Below, piece by piece: positions 15,461-24,987 of a stretch of 64,000 nt of DNA. The notes beneath the pieces were generated by a model. That model saw only the letters and a list, made by a program, of their open reading frames with translations, was not told the DNA's origin and searched no databases. The stretch is taken from contig NZ_CADEFI010000008.1 of assembly GCF_902826555.1 (NCBI RefSeq), positions 33,696 through 97,695 of the forward strand, in the 5' to 3' direction. This DNA is from an uncultured Hyphomicrobium sp. (GTDB taxonomy: Bacteria > Pseudomonadota > Alphaproteobacteria > Rhizobiales > Hyphomicrobiaceae). How positions within the stretch are numbered: position 1 is the stretch's first letter; each line of letters begins with the position of its first letter. A program made the position numbers and the translations under genes.

Positions 15461-17053
15461 ATGCCGAGAGAACGCGGAGCATTTCATCTCTCGGGATCGG
15501 ACCGCGAGTCCACGGCCGTACTCGCGTTTCTGAGCGATCCGACCACCCACGGCGACCCCGCAGGCCACGTCGAGATCATTGAGACGCATGCCGCACTCGT
15601 CGTTCTGGTCGGAAGCAAAGCCTTCAAGATCAAGAAGCGCATCAAGTTGCCCTTCCTCGATTTCACCACCTTCGAGCAGCGGCGCACGGCGCTCCACCGC
15701 GAGCTTGAGCTTAATCGGGATCACGCACCGGACATCTACCTGGGCCTCTCCACCATCGGCCGCCGACCGGACGGCACGCTCGCCTTTGACGACGGCGATC
15801 CCGTCGACGTTGCGCTGGTGATGAACCGCTTCGAGCAGAATGAGCTGCTGGCTCGCATCGCCGAGAAAGGACCCCTCCCGCACGAGATCTGCAAGGACCT
15901 GGCCGAAATGGCTGTACGCTACCATCGCGAGGCGCCGGTCGCCACCGGCGTGAAAGGCGCCGCCGTCATGCGCGATACGGTCGCGGCACTCGCATCTTCG
16001 CTCGTCGACGCCGCGCCCGCTTCCACGATGAGCCTGGCCGAAGAGTTCGCCCGGCGAAGCAGAGAACACGTCGAAAGGCTCGCTCCGATGCTTGACGCAC
16101 GCGCCGTGGCCGGCCTCGTGCGCCGTTGCCACGCAGACCTGCATCTCGGCAACATCGTCGTGCGGGCAGACCGTGTCGTCCCCTTCGATGCGCTGGAATT
16201 CGACGAGCGCCTTGCCACCATCGACGTCTGGTACGATCTCGCGTTTCTCTTGATGGACCTCGATGTCCGCGGCGACCGCAACGCCGCCTGCATCGTTCTC
16301 AATGCTTACGTTGCCGCGGAGCCCGTTGGCGGCGAGATCGATGGCCTGGCCGCGCTGCCGCTCTTTCTCGCCACCCGCGCCGCAGTCCGCGCGCTTGTCG
16401 CGTCGGAAAACGCACTTCAGAAACCGGACGCAGAGAATGCCGAGCACAGAGCCCGCGCCGTGTCCTACCTGACGGCAGCCAACGCCTATATGACCCCTCC
16501 CAAAGCCGCCCTGGTGGCCGTCGGCGGTCTCTCCGGAACGGGAAAGTCCACGTTGGCTGCCCACCTCGCGCCGTCGATCGGACCCGCACCCGGCGCCCTC
16601 GTCCTGCGCACCGACGTCGAGCGCAAGCGGATGTTCAACGTCGAAGAAACCGAGCGGCTGGCGCCGGAATACTACACAGAGCAGGCCTCCGACCAGGTCT
16701 ATGCGGCGCTCTATGACAAAGCGGAACGCGCGCTTGCCGCCGGCCACGGGGTGATCTTCGATGGCGTCTCGGCCAAACTGGAGGAACGGGAGAAGATCGC
16801 CGCCATAGCGCTGAGAAATGGCGCACTCTTCTCAGGCCTTTGGCTGGAAGCTCCCCTTGCGACGCAGATCGCACGCGTCGAAGCCCGCCGCGGCGACGCA
16901 TCGGACTCGGACGCCAACGTTGTGCACGCCCAAGCCATCCGCGACCTCGGGGCCATGACCTGGGCGCCGATTGATGCCGGCTACACACCGGAGCACACGC
17001 TCGAGCAGACCAAAGCGAGCCTCGCCGGCGCGGGCATCACCGGAAGGGTTTGA
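15461..17053 (+). CDS. APH-domain and P-loop kinase fusion
   Basis: A 530-residue two-domain protein. The first part (about 30-330) is an APH-like kinase with RCHADLHLGNIVV and FDALEFDERLATIDVWYDLA. The second (about 345-530) is a P-loop NTPase with VAVGGLSGTGKST and a Thr/Asp-rich LID-like region, resembling COG0645 kinases. Proteins of this architecture are widespread in proteobacteria and uncharacterised. It follows the aldehyde dehydrogenase in the same direction 59 bases later with GAGGGG before the ATG, so it may belong to the same transcript. Substrate unknown. Confidence 0.85.
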   Translation: MPRERGAFHLSGSDRESTAVLAFLSDPTTHGDPAGHVEIIETHAALVVLVGSKAFKIKKRIKLPFLDFTTFEQRRTALHRELELNRDHAPDIYLGLSTIGRRPDGTLAFDDGDPVDVALVMNRFEQNELLARIAEKGPLPHEICKDLAEMAVRYHREAPVATGVKGAAVMRDTVAALASSLVDAAPASTMSLAEEFARRSREHVERLAPMLDARAVAGLVRRCHADLHLGNIVVRADRVVPFDALEFDERLATIDVWYDLAFLLMDLDVRGDRNAACIVLNAYVAAEPVGGEIDGLAALPLFLATRAAVRALVASENALQKPDAENAEHRARAVSYLTAANAYMTPPKAALVAVGGLSGTGKSTLAAHLAPSIGPAPGALVLRTDVERKRMFNVEETERLAPEYYTEQASDQVYAALYDKAERALAAGHGVIFDGVSAKLEEREKIAAIALRNGALFSGLWLEAPLATQIARVEARRGDASDSDANVVHAQAIRDLGAMTWAPIDAGYTPEHTLEQTKASLAGAGITGRV

Positions 17054-17122
17054 TCTCCGCCCCCATTCGCACCCGGAACCAACCAGCCGCCGGATCTTCC
17101 GGCAAGACGATCGAGATTGACG

Positions 17123-18472
17123 TCACGCGGCCTTGCCCGACATCACGCTCTCCGCGGTCTTCTTGAGCTCCTCCGCCTGGCCGCCCAGCTTCTTGGCGGC
17201 AGCAAGCATCTGCGCCGCCGCCGTTCCGGTCGACGTCGCCGAATTCGAAAGCCCGATCGCGTTGGACGCCACCTCCGAGGTGCCGCGCGCCGCTTCCTGG
17301 ACGTTGCGGGCGATCTCGTTCGTCGCCGCACCCTGCTCCTCGACAGCCGAGGCGATGGTGTTGGCGATCTGATCGATGGACTTGATGATGCCGCCGATAT
17401 TTCCAATCGATCCGACCGCGTCGGCCGTCGAGCCTTGAATGGCGTTGATCTGCGCCCCGATCTCGGCTGTCGCCTTCGCCGTCTGGTTGGCGAGCGACTT
17501 CACCTCCTGCGCAACGACGGCAAAACCCTTGCCCGCTTCGCCGGCGCGCGCCGCCTCGATCGTGGCATTGAGCGCAAGCAGATTGGTTTGCCGCGCGATA
17601 TTGCTGATCAGCTCTACGACGTCACCGATCTTCTGCGAGGCCTGAGAAAGGTTGCGCACCTTGCCCGAGGCTTCATCGGCCGTCGCCACGGCACGCCCGG
17701 CGATCTCCGTAGAGCCCGCGACTTGCCGCGCGATCTCTTTGACGGAGGCCGAAAGCTCGTCTGCCGCCGACGCCACCGTCCGCACGTTGGCAGAGGCCTC
17801 TTCCGCAGCGGCCGCCACCGCCTGCGTCTGGTCGCTCGCCGTTCTGGCGGAGAACGCCACGGAATCGGCCGCCTTTTCGAGCTCGGTCGCCGTTTGCGCC
17901 ACGGCCCCCGCCATCGAGACGACCGACCCCGCAAGCTTGTCGAGGTCGCGCCGCCCGGCATCGAGATAGACGGAGATGGCGAGATCCATGTCGAGCATTG
18001 CGACCTTGAGAACCGCACTCTGCAGCGCCGTCTTGCGATCCAACGGCTGGCCCTTGCCCTTCCAGTCTCCGCTCGCTGCACCCGCCTTTGGCGGCGGCAT
18101 CTTTTGCGCGATCACCTGCAACAGGCCAGTGAGGAGCGCGTTGTAGCCTCCGATGTACCAGCGCGGATCGAGACCGATGCGATGGTGCGTCTCGCCGATC
18201 CGCATGATCGACGCTTCGTAGGTCCCGTCGAAATTCCCATCGAGAATGGTCTGCCAGTGGCGCACCTGCGCGCCTTTGGCGCCCATCATCATTTCGCGGT
18301 TCTTGAAAAAGGCTGCCGTTTCCGGATACTTGACGACGTGTTCATAGAAGCCGTCGAGCACACCGGAGAGTTCTCCGACCAGAAAATCCTTGTGCTCTCG
18401 GAGCAGGCGGCGCACTTCGTCGTCGATCTGGTTGAAGGACAAACGTGCCGACATCGACGTATTAGAGGCCAT
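17123..18472 (-). CDS. soluble globin-coupled chemotaxis transducer (HemAT-like)
   Basis: A 449-residue protein with no membrane segment. Residues 10-150 form a protoglobin-type heme domain: [15 protein letters not shown], then [20 protein letters not shown] with His96 as the likely proximal heme ligand. Residues 180-449 are a methyl-accepting signalling domain with the hairpin tip [20 protein letters not shown] followed by [20 protein letters not shown]. It should sense oxygen and signal to a CheA/CheW array, but no che genes are in the window. It stands alone and converges on the kinase-fusion gene. Confidence 0.92.
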   Translation of the reverse strand: MASNTSMSARLSFNQIDDEVRRLLREHKDFLVGELSGVLDGFYEHVVKYPETAAFFKNREMMMGAKGAQVRHWQTILDGNFDGTYEASIMRIGETHHRIGLDPRWYIGGYNALLTGLLQVIAQKMPPPKAGAASGDWKGKGQPLDRKTALQSAVLKVAMLDMDLAISVYLDAGRRDLDKLAGSVVSMAGAVAQTATELEKAADSVAFSARTASDQTQAVAAAAEEASANVRTVASAADELSASVKEIARQVAGSTEIAGRAVATADEASGKVRNLSQASQKIGDVVELISNIARQTNLLALNATIEAARAGEAGKGFAVVAQEVKSLANQTAKATAEIGAQINAIQGSTADAVGSIGNIGGIIKSIDQIANTIASAVEEQGAATNEIARNVQEAARGTSEVASNAIGLSNSATSTGTAAAQMLAAAKKLGGQAEELKKTAESVMSGKAA

Positions 18473-18919
18473 CGTCGTTCTCTTTCCTCAAGATTGCCGC
18501 CGCCAGACGCGAAGCGCATCGATCAAACGCGCTTTTTCCCAGCATGCGCAAAACGGGCGCAAGCGCTCGGAGAAAGCTATAAGATATATATTTTCAACGC
18601 CTTACTCACACGATTCAACTTTAGAGAGCGATGAGTCGCGATCAAAAACAAGCGTAGCGAAATGCGCAAAAAACTCATCATCCGACCGCCGATCCAGCCG
18701 GTAGAGAAAAAACAGAATTCATTGCCAGCTCAAAAAAAGAAGCTAAATCCGAACAATAGGTCTAAGCGCGTGAGACGCGCTCTGCGCGTGCATTTGCGCC
18801 ATGCTGCCCGCGGCGCTCGCGCAACGGAGCGACAAAAATCCGCACGCCGCCAATCCGTGAAGACACGAAAGCGGACGCCACACGGTGGCGCCCGCTTTCG
18901 GTAACGGCGAATGAGACGG
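18473..18919. other. gene-free stretch between the globin sensor and the efflux operon
   Basis: These 447 bases are locally AT-richer than the neighbouring genes (18560-18770). They must hold the minus-strand promoter for the globin-coupled sensor. The only ORF of note (18662-18904, plus strand) encodes a Lys/Arg-rich low-complexity peptide that runs through the hairpin at 18866-18900 and is not convincing. I see no other feature. Confidence 0.5.
18866..18900 (-). terminator. long hairpin after the RND pump gene
   Basis: The arms 18866-18881 and 18885-18900 form a 16-bp stem with one A/C mismatch and a 3-base loop. It lies 20 bases past the RND gene stop. No T-run follows on either strand, so it may stabilise the 3' end or block read-through rather than act as a classical intrinsic terminator. 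Confidence 0.55.
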
Positions 18920-21900
18920 CTATTCGGCCGGTTGCGGCGCGCGTTTCGGCCTGCGCGCAATCAGACGCGCAAACACATCGCCGAGCCAACGGCAGATGAC
19001 ATAGAACACCGGCGTGAAGATGAGGCCGAACACCGTCACACCGATCATGCCGGCGAACACGGCCGTACCGAGAGCCTGCCGCAGCTCCGCGCCCGCGCCG
19101 ATCGCCCACACCAGCGGCACCACGCCGAGAATGAAGGCCAGCGACGTCATGAGAATGGGCCGCATGCGGAGCCGAGCCGCCTCCTTGGCAGCCTCGTACT
19201 TGTCCTTGCCCTGTTGCTCGAGCTGCGCCGCGAACTCCACGATCAGGATCGCATTCTTCGCCGCGAGGCCGATAAGGACGATGAAGCCCACCTGGGTCAG
19301 GATATTGTTGTCCATGCCGCGCAGGATCACGCCCGTGATCGAGGCAATGAGGCTCATCGGCACGATCAGGATCACCGCCAGAGGCAACGTGAGGCTTTCG
19401 AACTGCGCTGCAAGCACAAGAAACACGAACACGACACCGAGCGCGAACGCGAACGCCGCCGTGTTGCCGGCTCGGATCTGCTGAAACGCGAGGTCCGTCC
19501 ACTCGTAGCTGAAACCCTGTGGCAGCGTCTCCGCCGCGAGCTGCTGCATGAGGTCGATGGCCTGCCCCTGCGAGTAGCCGGGCGCCGCCGAACCGTCGAG
19601 CTCCGCCGCCGGATAGAGGTTGTAGCGCGGAACACGCGCTGGCGCCGACACGTCGCGCACGGTGGTGAAGGTTCCGAGCGGCACCGTATCGCCAGCCGAG
19701 TTGCGCACCCGGATCTTGAGCACGTCCTTGGTATTGACGCGGAAATCGCTATCCGCCTGCGCCGTGACGCGGAACGTGCGCCCCAGAAGGTTGAAGTCGT
19801 TGACGTACGACGACCCGAGATACGTCTGTAGCGCCGTAAAAACGTCCGCGACGTTGATGCCGAGCATCTGTGCCTTGACGCGGTCGATGTCGAGATAGAG
19901 CTGCGGCGTCGAGTTCTCGAACAGCGAGAACACCTGCATGAGGCCGGGTGTCTGGTTGGCCTTCTGCATCATCGCGCCGACGACTTGCTGGAGCGTACCC
20001 GCCCCCGCGCCACTCCGGTCCTGGATCATCATGCGGAAGCCGCCGGCCGAGCCGATGCCGCGCACCGGCGGCGGCGCGACCACGAGCACCATCGCATCCT
20101 GAATCGTCGAGAACTTGGCAAGCAGCGCCTTCTGGATCGCCTGCGCCGACTGGTTCGGATCCTTTGCCCGTTCCTCGAAGGGCTTCAGAACCACGAACAC
20201 CGCACCCGCATTGGGTGCGTTGGTACGCGTGGCACCCGAGAAGCCAACGATATTCACCGCATGCGCCACGCCCGGCGTCTCAAGCGCGAGCTCCACGGCG
20301 CGCCGGTTGACGGCATCCGTGCGCGACAGCGACGCCGCAGGCGGGAGCTGCGTAATCGTGATCAGGTAGCCGCCATCGACCGCGGGAATGAATCCGACCG
20401 GCGTCTTGCGGAATTCGTTCATGCCAAAAGCGATGATGCCCACGTAGACGACCAGCATGACCACGGCCAGCCGCACGATCTTGCCGACGAACCAGGCGTA
20501 GCCGGCGCTCATCTTGTCGAAGCTCCAGTTGAAGAGCCGGAAGAAGGCGTTGATGGGCCACATCAGGATGTTCTGACGCGTGTGCGCCTCGTGCTCGTGC
20601 GGCTTCAGGAGCATCGCGCACAGCGCCGGCGACAGCGTCAGCGAGACGATCAGCGAGATCACCGTCGCGCCTGCAATCGTGAGCGCGAACTGACGATAAA
20701 ACTGCCCCGAGATGCCGGTAATGAACGCCGACGGCACGAACACCGCCGAAAGCACGAGCGCGATGGCGACCAGCGCCGCGCCGACCTCTTCCATCGTCCG
20801 GTAGGCGGCCTCTCGCGGACTCATGCCCTGCGCCATGTTCCGCTCGACGTTCTCAACCACCACGATCGCGTCGTCCACCACGATGCCGATGGCGAGCACG
20901 AGGCCGAACAGCGACAGATTGTTGAGCGAGAACCCGAATGCGGCCAGGAGGAAGAATGTGCCGATCAGCGACACAGGAATGGCCACGATCGGGATAATTG
21001 CCGCGCGCCACGTCTGCAGGAAGACGATCACCACCAGCACGACGAGCACCACGGCTTCCAGGATCGTGCTCACCACGGCGTCGACCGACTGCTGGATGAA
21101 CTCGGTCGGATTGTAGATGATGTCGTACTTGAGCCCGGCCGGGAAGCTCTTGGAAAGCTCCGCCATCGTTTCCTTGATCTTTTCGGCCGTGGCGATCGCG
21201 TTCGAGCCCGGCAACTGGAAAACGCCGAGACCGGTCGCCGGGTTTTTGTCGAGATAGGAATTGACGCCGTAGTCCAGCGCGGCGAGCTCGACGCGCGCCA
21301 CATCCTTGAGCCGCACCACCGAGTCGCCGCTCTGCTTGACGACGATCTCTCCGAATTCGTTCGTGTCCGCGAGCCGCCCTTGCGTCTGGACCGAGATTTG
21401 GAACGCCCCCGGTCGTTCCAATGGCGGTTGATTGAGAATACCGGCCGCCACCTGCACGTTTTGCCGCTGCAGGGCAGTCACAACATCGTTAGCCGTCAAG
21501 GCAAGCGACTGCAGTCGGTCCGGATCGAGCCAGACACGCATCGAATAGTCGCGGCTACCGAACACGGTGATCGAGCCCACGCCCTCGATGCGGCTGAGGA
21601 CATCGACGACGTTGACGCTCGCATAGTTGGAGATGAAAAGCGTATCGCGCGACTGGTCGGGAGACAGCAGGTGCACGACCATCATCAAGTCGGGCGAGGC
21701 CTTGGCAACCGTGACGCCAATGTTGCGCACGTCGGACGGGAGTCGCGGCTGCGCCACCGCCACTCGGTTCTGCACCTGCACCTGCGCCACATCGAGATTG
21801 GTGCCGAGATCGAACGTCACTGAGATCGAGAAACGCCCGTCACCCGTCGAGTTCGACGAGATGAAAAGCATACGTTCGACGCCGTTGATCTGCTGCTCGA

Positions 21901-22099
21901 GGGGTGCCACGACGGTATTCGCCACCACTTCGGCGCTCGCGCCAGGATATTGACCGGTCACGTTGACGACCGGTGGCGCGATGTCGGGATACTGGGCGAC
22001 GGGGAGCCGGCCGAGCGACACCCCGCCGACGATCACGAACACGATCGAGATCACGGCCGCGAAAATCGGACGGTCGATGAAGAAATGCGAGATGCGCAT
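18920..22099 (-). CDS. RND efflux pump, HAE1 family (AcrB/MexB-like)
   Basis: A 1059-residue inner-membrane proton-driven drug exporter. It shows the full RND layout: TM1 (FAAVISIVFVIVGGVSLGRL), two large periplasmic loops, and TM4 with the proton-relay Asp pair in GIVVDDAIVVVENVERNM. The AGFLGNDxx-like docking loops and the C-terminal block LRMRPILMTSLAFILGVVPL are also present. It follows the membrane-fusion gene by 127 bases. No outer-membrane channel gene is next to it, so a TolC-like partner must be encoded elsewhere. Confidence 0.96.
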   Translation of the reverse strand: MRISHFFIDRPIFAAVISIVFVIVGGVSLGRLPVAQYPDIAPPVVNVTGQYPGASAEVVANTVVAPLEQQINGVERMLFISSNSTGDGRFSISVTFDLGTNLDVAQVQVQNRVAVAQPRLPSDVRNIGVTVAKASPDLMMVVHLLSPDQSRDTLFISNYASVNVVDVLSRIEGVGSITVFGSRDYSMRVWLDPDRLQSLALTANDVVTALQRQNVQVAAGILNQPPLERPGAFQISVQTQGRLADTNEFGEIVVKQSGDSVVRLKDVARVELAALDYGVNSYLDKNPATGLGVFQLPGSNAIATAEKIKETMAELSKSFPAGLKYDIIYNPTEFIQQSVDAVVSTILEAVVLVVLVVIVFLQTWRAAIIPIVAIPVSLIGTFFLLAAFGFSLNNLSLFGLVLAIGIVVDDAIVVVENVERNMAQGMSPREAAYRTMEEVGAALVAIALVLSAVFVPSAFITGISGQFYRQFALTIAGATVISLIVSLTLSPALCAMLLKPHEHEAHTRQNILMWPINAFFRLFNWSFDKMSAGYAWFVGKIVRLAVVMLVVYVGIIAFGMNEFRKTPVGFIPAVDGGYLITITQLPPAASLSRTDAVNRRAVELALETPGVAHAVNIVGFSGATRTNAPNAGAVFVVLKPFEERAKDPNQSAQAIQKALLAKFSTIQDAMVLVVAPPPVRGIGSAGGFRMMIQDRSGAGAGTLQQVVGAMMQKANQTPGLMQVFSLFENSTPQLYLDIDRVKAQMLGINVADVFTALQTYLGSSYVNDFNLLGRTFRVTAQADSDFRVNTKDVLKIRVRNSAGDTVPLGTFTTVRDVSAPARVPRYNLYPAAELDGSAAPGYSQGQAIDLMQQLAAETLPQGFSYEWTDLAFQQIRAGNTAAFAFALGVVFVFLVLAAQFESLTLPLAVILIVPMSLIASITGVILRGMDNNILTQVGFIVLIGLAAKNAILIVEFAAQLEQQGKDKYEAAKEAARLRMRPILMTSLAFILGVVPLVWAIGAGAELRQALGTAVFAGMIGVTVFGLIFTPVFYVICRWLGDVFARLIARRPKRAPQPAE

Positions 22100-22226
22100 G
22101 GGTCAGCCCTGCCGCCTGAACAAAAGCGACGCTCCGTGCCTCGTTAGCGCGAAGCGTCCGCTCTGAGTTTCACGAATGCATTCCGCTCCGGCACCTTGCT
22201 TGACGGCACGGGAATGCGGGGGATCG

Positions 22227-23420
22227 TCAGTTGGTACTGACCACCGCTTCCTTGGAGTCGCCCGTGGCGTTCGCCTGCTCGGCATCGACCTTGATGCCCG
22301 GGCGCACCCTGAGCAGGCCGTTGACGACGAGGGTGTCGTTTGCATCGATGCCCGAGGCGATGACGCGCAGTCCATCGACAAGCGGCCCGAGCGTCACGTA
22401 TTTCGGGTTCGCAATGCCATCCGGCGACACCGCGTAGACGAACTTGCGCACTTGCTCCGTCGCAATGGCGCTGTCTGGGACCAGGAGCGCCATCGCCGGC
22501 GGCGAGGTCGTAATCTGGACCCGTCCGAACATGCCGGGCGTCAGCTTGCCGTCGGGATTGTTGAACTCGGCGCGCCCGCGGATGGTGCCGGACGAGCGGT
22601 CGATGACGTTGTCGACGAAGTCGATCCGCCCTTCATGCTTGAACTCGTCCTCATCGATGAGCTTCAGCCTGACCGGGAGCGACATGCCACGGTTGGCAGC
22701 CGATGCCGCCTGCTTGCTGGCCGCATTGAGATAGCGAAGATAGGACGCCTCATCCATCGTGAACTCGAAGCGGATCGGATTGACGGTGGCAACCGTTGCC
22801 AGCAGCGTCGTCGATCCGGCCGTACCGCCGGCCACCAGATTGCCGATCGACACGCGCCTGTCACCGATGCGCCCCGAAACGGGTGACTTCAGTTCGGTGA
22901 ATTGCAGGTCGAGTTCGGCCTGCCGCACAGCGGCTTCCTGCGCCGTCACCGACGCCTGCGCGACGCGCTTCGCTTGCGTCCGTTGGTCAAGGGTTTGCTG
23001 GGTAATCGAAGTGCCGGGAACAAGGTTCGAACCGCGTTTGAGATCCGCTTCCGCGAACGCGAGGTTGGCCTTGGCCTGCTCCAGCGCCGCCTTGGCCTGA
23101 TCGAGGGACGCCTCGAACGGCCGCCGGTCGATGGTGAAAAGATCGTCGCCCGCCTTCACCAGCTGCCCATCCGTGAAGTGAATCTTGTCGAGATAGCCCG
23201 AGACGCGGGCACGCACCTCGACGAAATCGTAAGCCACGAAGCGGCCGACATATTCGTCGTAATCGGAGACGAGTTTCTGGCTCGGCTTCGCGACCGTGAC
23301 CTTGGGCGGCGGAGGAGCCGCCGCACCGGGCGCGGCGCTCTGATTGTCCCCGCATGCCGCGAGCGGCAACACGAGAAGCAGGGCCGCAGCAAGAGTGGAA
23401 CGTATGCGACGAGGCGACAT
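22227..23420 (-). CDS. RND efflux periplasmic adaptor (AcrA/MexA-like lipoprotein)
   Basis: Encodes 397 residues from the ATG at 23420, which has GGAGG four bases upstream. The signal peptide ends in the lipobox LAAC (about residue 20), so it is anchored to the inner membrane by lipid. Barrel-sandwich halves (RVSGYLDKIHFTDGQLVKAG and LKSPVSGRIGDRRVSIGNLV) flank an alpha-hairpin. Beta-barrel and membrane-proximal domains follow. It bridges the RND pump to an outer-membrane channel. The gene is divergent from the TetR regulator. Confidence 0.95.
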   Translation of the reverse strand: MSPRRIRSTLAAALLLVLPLAACGDNQSAAPGAAAPPPPKVTVAKPSQKLVSDYDEYVGRFVAYDFVEVRARVSGYLDKIHFTDGQLVKAGDDLFTIDRRPFEASLDQAKAALEQAKANLAFAEADLKRGSNLVPGTSITQQTLDQRTQAKRVAQASVTAQEAAVRQAELDLQFTELKSPVSGRIGDRRVSIGNLVAGGTAGSTTLLATVATVNPIRFEFTMDEASYLRYLNAASKQAASAANRGMSLPVRLKLIDEDEFKHEGRIDFVDNVIDRSSGTIRGRAEFNNPDGKLTPGMFGRVQITTSPPAMALLVPDSAIATEQVRKFVYAVSPDGIANPKYVTLGPLVDGLRVIASGIDANDTLVVNGLLRVRPGIKVDAEQANATGDSKEAVVSTN

Positions 23421-23614
23421 GGGCCCTCCAGCGCAGAAATTTAGAATAACGTCTTTCGTCCGGCCGATAAGCAGTCGGCAAAACAAGTTGCACGGGGGTC
23501 GAAAATCCGAGAATCAGACTACGAACGACACGGGTGCGATTGATCCGACGACAAAGTTGCCTTAAATAGGGTGGCGGTACTGACCGGTAACACCCGTTCG
23601 TACTGAGAGCGGGC
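23421..23614. promoter_or_regulatory. divergent promoter/operator region of the efflux operon and tetR
   Basis: 194 bases between the adaptor start and the regulator. GTACTGA occurs twice as a direct repeat (23577-23583 and 23600-23606), 23 bases apart start to start, just before the regulator gene, with ACCGGT between them. This is a candidate operator, although TetR proteins more often bind inverted repeats. Confidence 0.35.
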
Positions 23615-24247
23615 TTGGCAGTCAAGAGTGTGGTGAGCAAGACCTTGGTTCAAACTCGGCGAAAAACTGCCGCAGGCGACGCACCCCTGCCCCCTCCGCG
23701 AGAGCGAATTCTGGCCGTCGCACGAGACTTGTTCTATCGCCACGGGCTTCACACCGTCGGTGTCGAGCTGATCGCCGAAGCAGCTCAAACAAATAAAATG
23801 ACGCTCTACCGGCACTTCAAGTCGAAGGACGAGCTGGTCGTGGAGTATGCGCGCGGCCTTGCCGCCGAAGGCGATGCCGTTTGGGAGCGCTTGGCAGAAG
23901 CCCATCCGGACAATCCCGGAAAGCGCCTGGACGCATGGGTGGACCACGTCGAGCAGGTCCTGACCAGCAACGTCGAGCGCGGGTGCGCACTAGCCAACGC
24001 CGCCGTCGAGCTGCAACCGGATCATCCGGCGCGCGCCGTGATCGAAGCCTACAAGCAGCGCAAGCGCGAACATCTGGTCAAGCTGTTCGCGGACTCCCAC
24101 TACCGGGATCCCGAGTTGCTCGCCGACGAGGTCTTCCTGCTCTTCGAAGGTGCACGCATCTCGATCCAGTGTGGCGGTCGCGGACCGGCACTGCGGGTGG
24201 TGAAGATGCTGCGCGATCTGCTCGCGCGCGCGGCTCGCGACGGCTGA
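23615..24247 (+). CDS. TetR/AcrR-family repressor of the efflux operon
   Basis: About 210 residues from a TTG at 23615; GTG codons at 23630 and 23633 are alternatives. The N-terminal HTH reads ILAVARDLFYRHGLHTVGVE, then IAEAAQTNKMTLYRHFKSKD, typical of TetR proteins. The rest is an all-helical ligand and dimer domain with RGCALANAAVEL. Divergent placement next to acrA-like and acrB-like genes suggests local repression of the pump. The inducer is unknown. Confidence 0.9.
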   Translation: MAVKSVVSKTLVQTRRKTAAGDAPLPPPRERILAVARDLFYRHGLHTVGVELIAEAAQTNKMTLYRHFKSKDELVVEYARGLAAEGDAVWERLAEAHPDNPGKRLDAWVDHVEQVLTSNVERGCALANAAVELQPDHPARAVIEAYKQRKREHLVKLFADSHYRDPELLADEVFLLFEGARISIQCGGRGPALRVVKMLRDLLARAARDG

Positions 24248-24253
24248 TCCGGC

Positions 24254-24667
24254 TCATTGCCAGAGGCCGACTTCTTCCCATGTTTCAGGCGGAATCTCGT
24301 TGCCGAGTTTGAAGGTGAACGCGAGCGCCTTCATCTGGTCGTCCGACACCTGGCATTCGAACGAGAGCGCATACCAATGCTTGTTGGCGCGCACGGCCGC
24401 GCCTTTTGCCGTCACCACGCTGCCATCGAACTGCGCGCGCTTGAACGTATCGGGCTGGATGCGATCCGCCTTCGCCAGACGCTTGTCGCCACCGCGGCGC
24501 ACCATCTCGAGACCCTTGATGACACACGCTTGATGGGCCCGCTCCACGGGATCGAGCTTCATGAGGGATTTGTCGAGTGAGCCCGCCGCCACCGCTCGAC
24601 CGACATCCGAGAAAACCACGGTCGCAATGACCAGAGCCCATACTGTACGCAGCACGCGATCCCCCAT
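24254..24667 (-). CDS. exported DUF930-type protein
   Basis: Encodes 137 residues from the ATG at 24667. A signal peptide is followed by the conserved DUF930-like pattern: LDPVERAHQACVIKGLEMV, KADRIQPDTFKRAQFDG, AAVRANKHWYALSFECQVS and FKLGNEIPPETWEEVGLW. The two Cys residues (CVIK, FECQ) could form a disulfide in the periplasm. Function is unknown. It converges on the TetR gene with a 6-base gap and lies just downstream of the second nepR-like gene on the same strand. Confidence 0.75.
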   Translation of the reverse strand: MGDRVLRTVWALVIATVVFSDVGRAVAAGSLDKSLMKLDPVERAHQACVIKGLEMVRRGGDKRLAKADRIQPDTFKRAQFDGSVVTAKGAAVRANKHWYALSFECQVSDDQMKALAFTFKLGNEIPPETWEEVGLWQ

Positions 24668-24763
24668 CCCCAAAGTTGATGGAGAACGTCAGATCAAGCA
24701 AATGTGGCAGCAATCGCGCGGCGCATCGTCCGTCAGCGGATGGGCTTTGCGGTATGGGTCATA

Positions 24764-24985
24764 TCAATGCCGGGGATCGCCTGTGCAGTCGGGCTTCGAC
24801 TGCGTGAGTGCGTCGTTAACGCCTTGCGCCGCATCGGAGCCATTGGACGGCTCGCGCCGCTCGCAAGCCTCGTCCAGCGTCGCGAGCTTGTCGATCATGC
24901 GCCAAGGCATCGGCTTTAGGACTACGGAATTGTACGCACGCCGCAGCGCATCGCCGAGAGATTTCAAAACCTCGTTCATGCTCAT
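24764..24985 (-). CDS. second NepR-like anti-sigma protein
   Basis: Encodes 73 residues from ATG 24985 (or 71 from ATG 24979). The core SLGDALRRAYNSVVLKPMP, followed by WRMIDKLATLDEA, has the NepR two-helix pattern (LG-LR-Y-VV-P-P-LL-L) seen in the canonical copy at 3350-3604. The downstream tail is hydrophilic with two Cys. No sigma-factor gene is adjacent. An EcfG-like promoter overlaps the start region (25012-24988). Similarity is judged by eye over about 33 residues, so a chance match is possible but unlikely. Confidence 0.65.
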   Translation of the reverse strand: MSMNEVLKSLGDALRRAYNSVVLKPMPWRMIDKLATLDEACERREPSNGSDAAQGVNDALTQSKPDCTGDPRH

Positions 24986-24987
24986 AA

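Noticed and set aside
18662-18904. 80-residue plus-strand ORF, Lys/Arg rich
   Set aside because: Low complexity, no ribosome site, and it reads through the hairpin after the RND gene.
19985-21823. Long plus-strand ORF opposite the RND pump
   Set aside because: Composition is rich in His, Arg and Asp, typical of antisense frames of high-GC genes; the opposite strand clearly encodes the pump.
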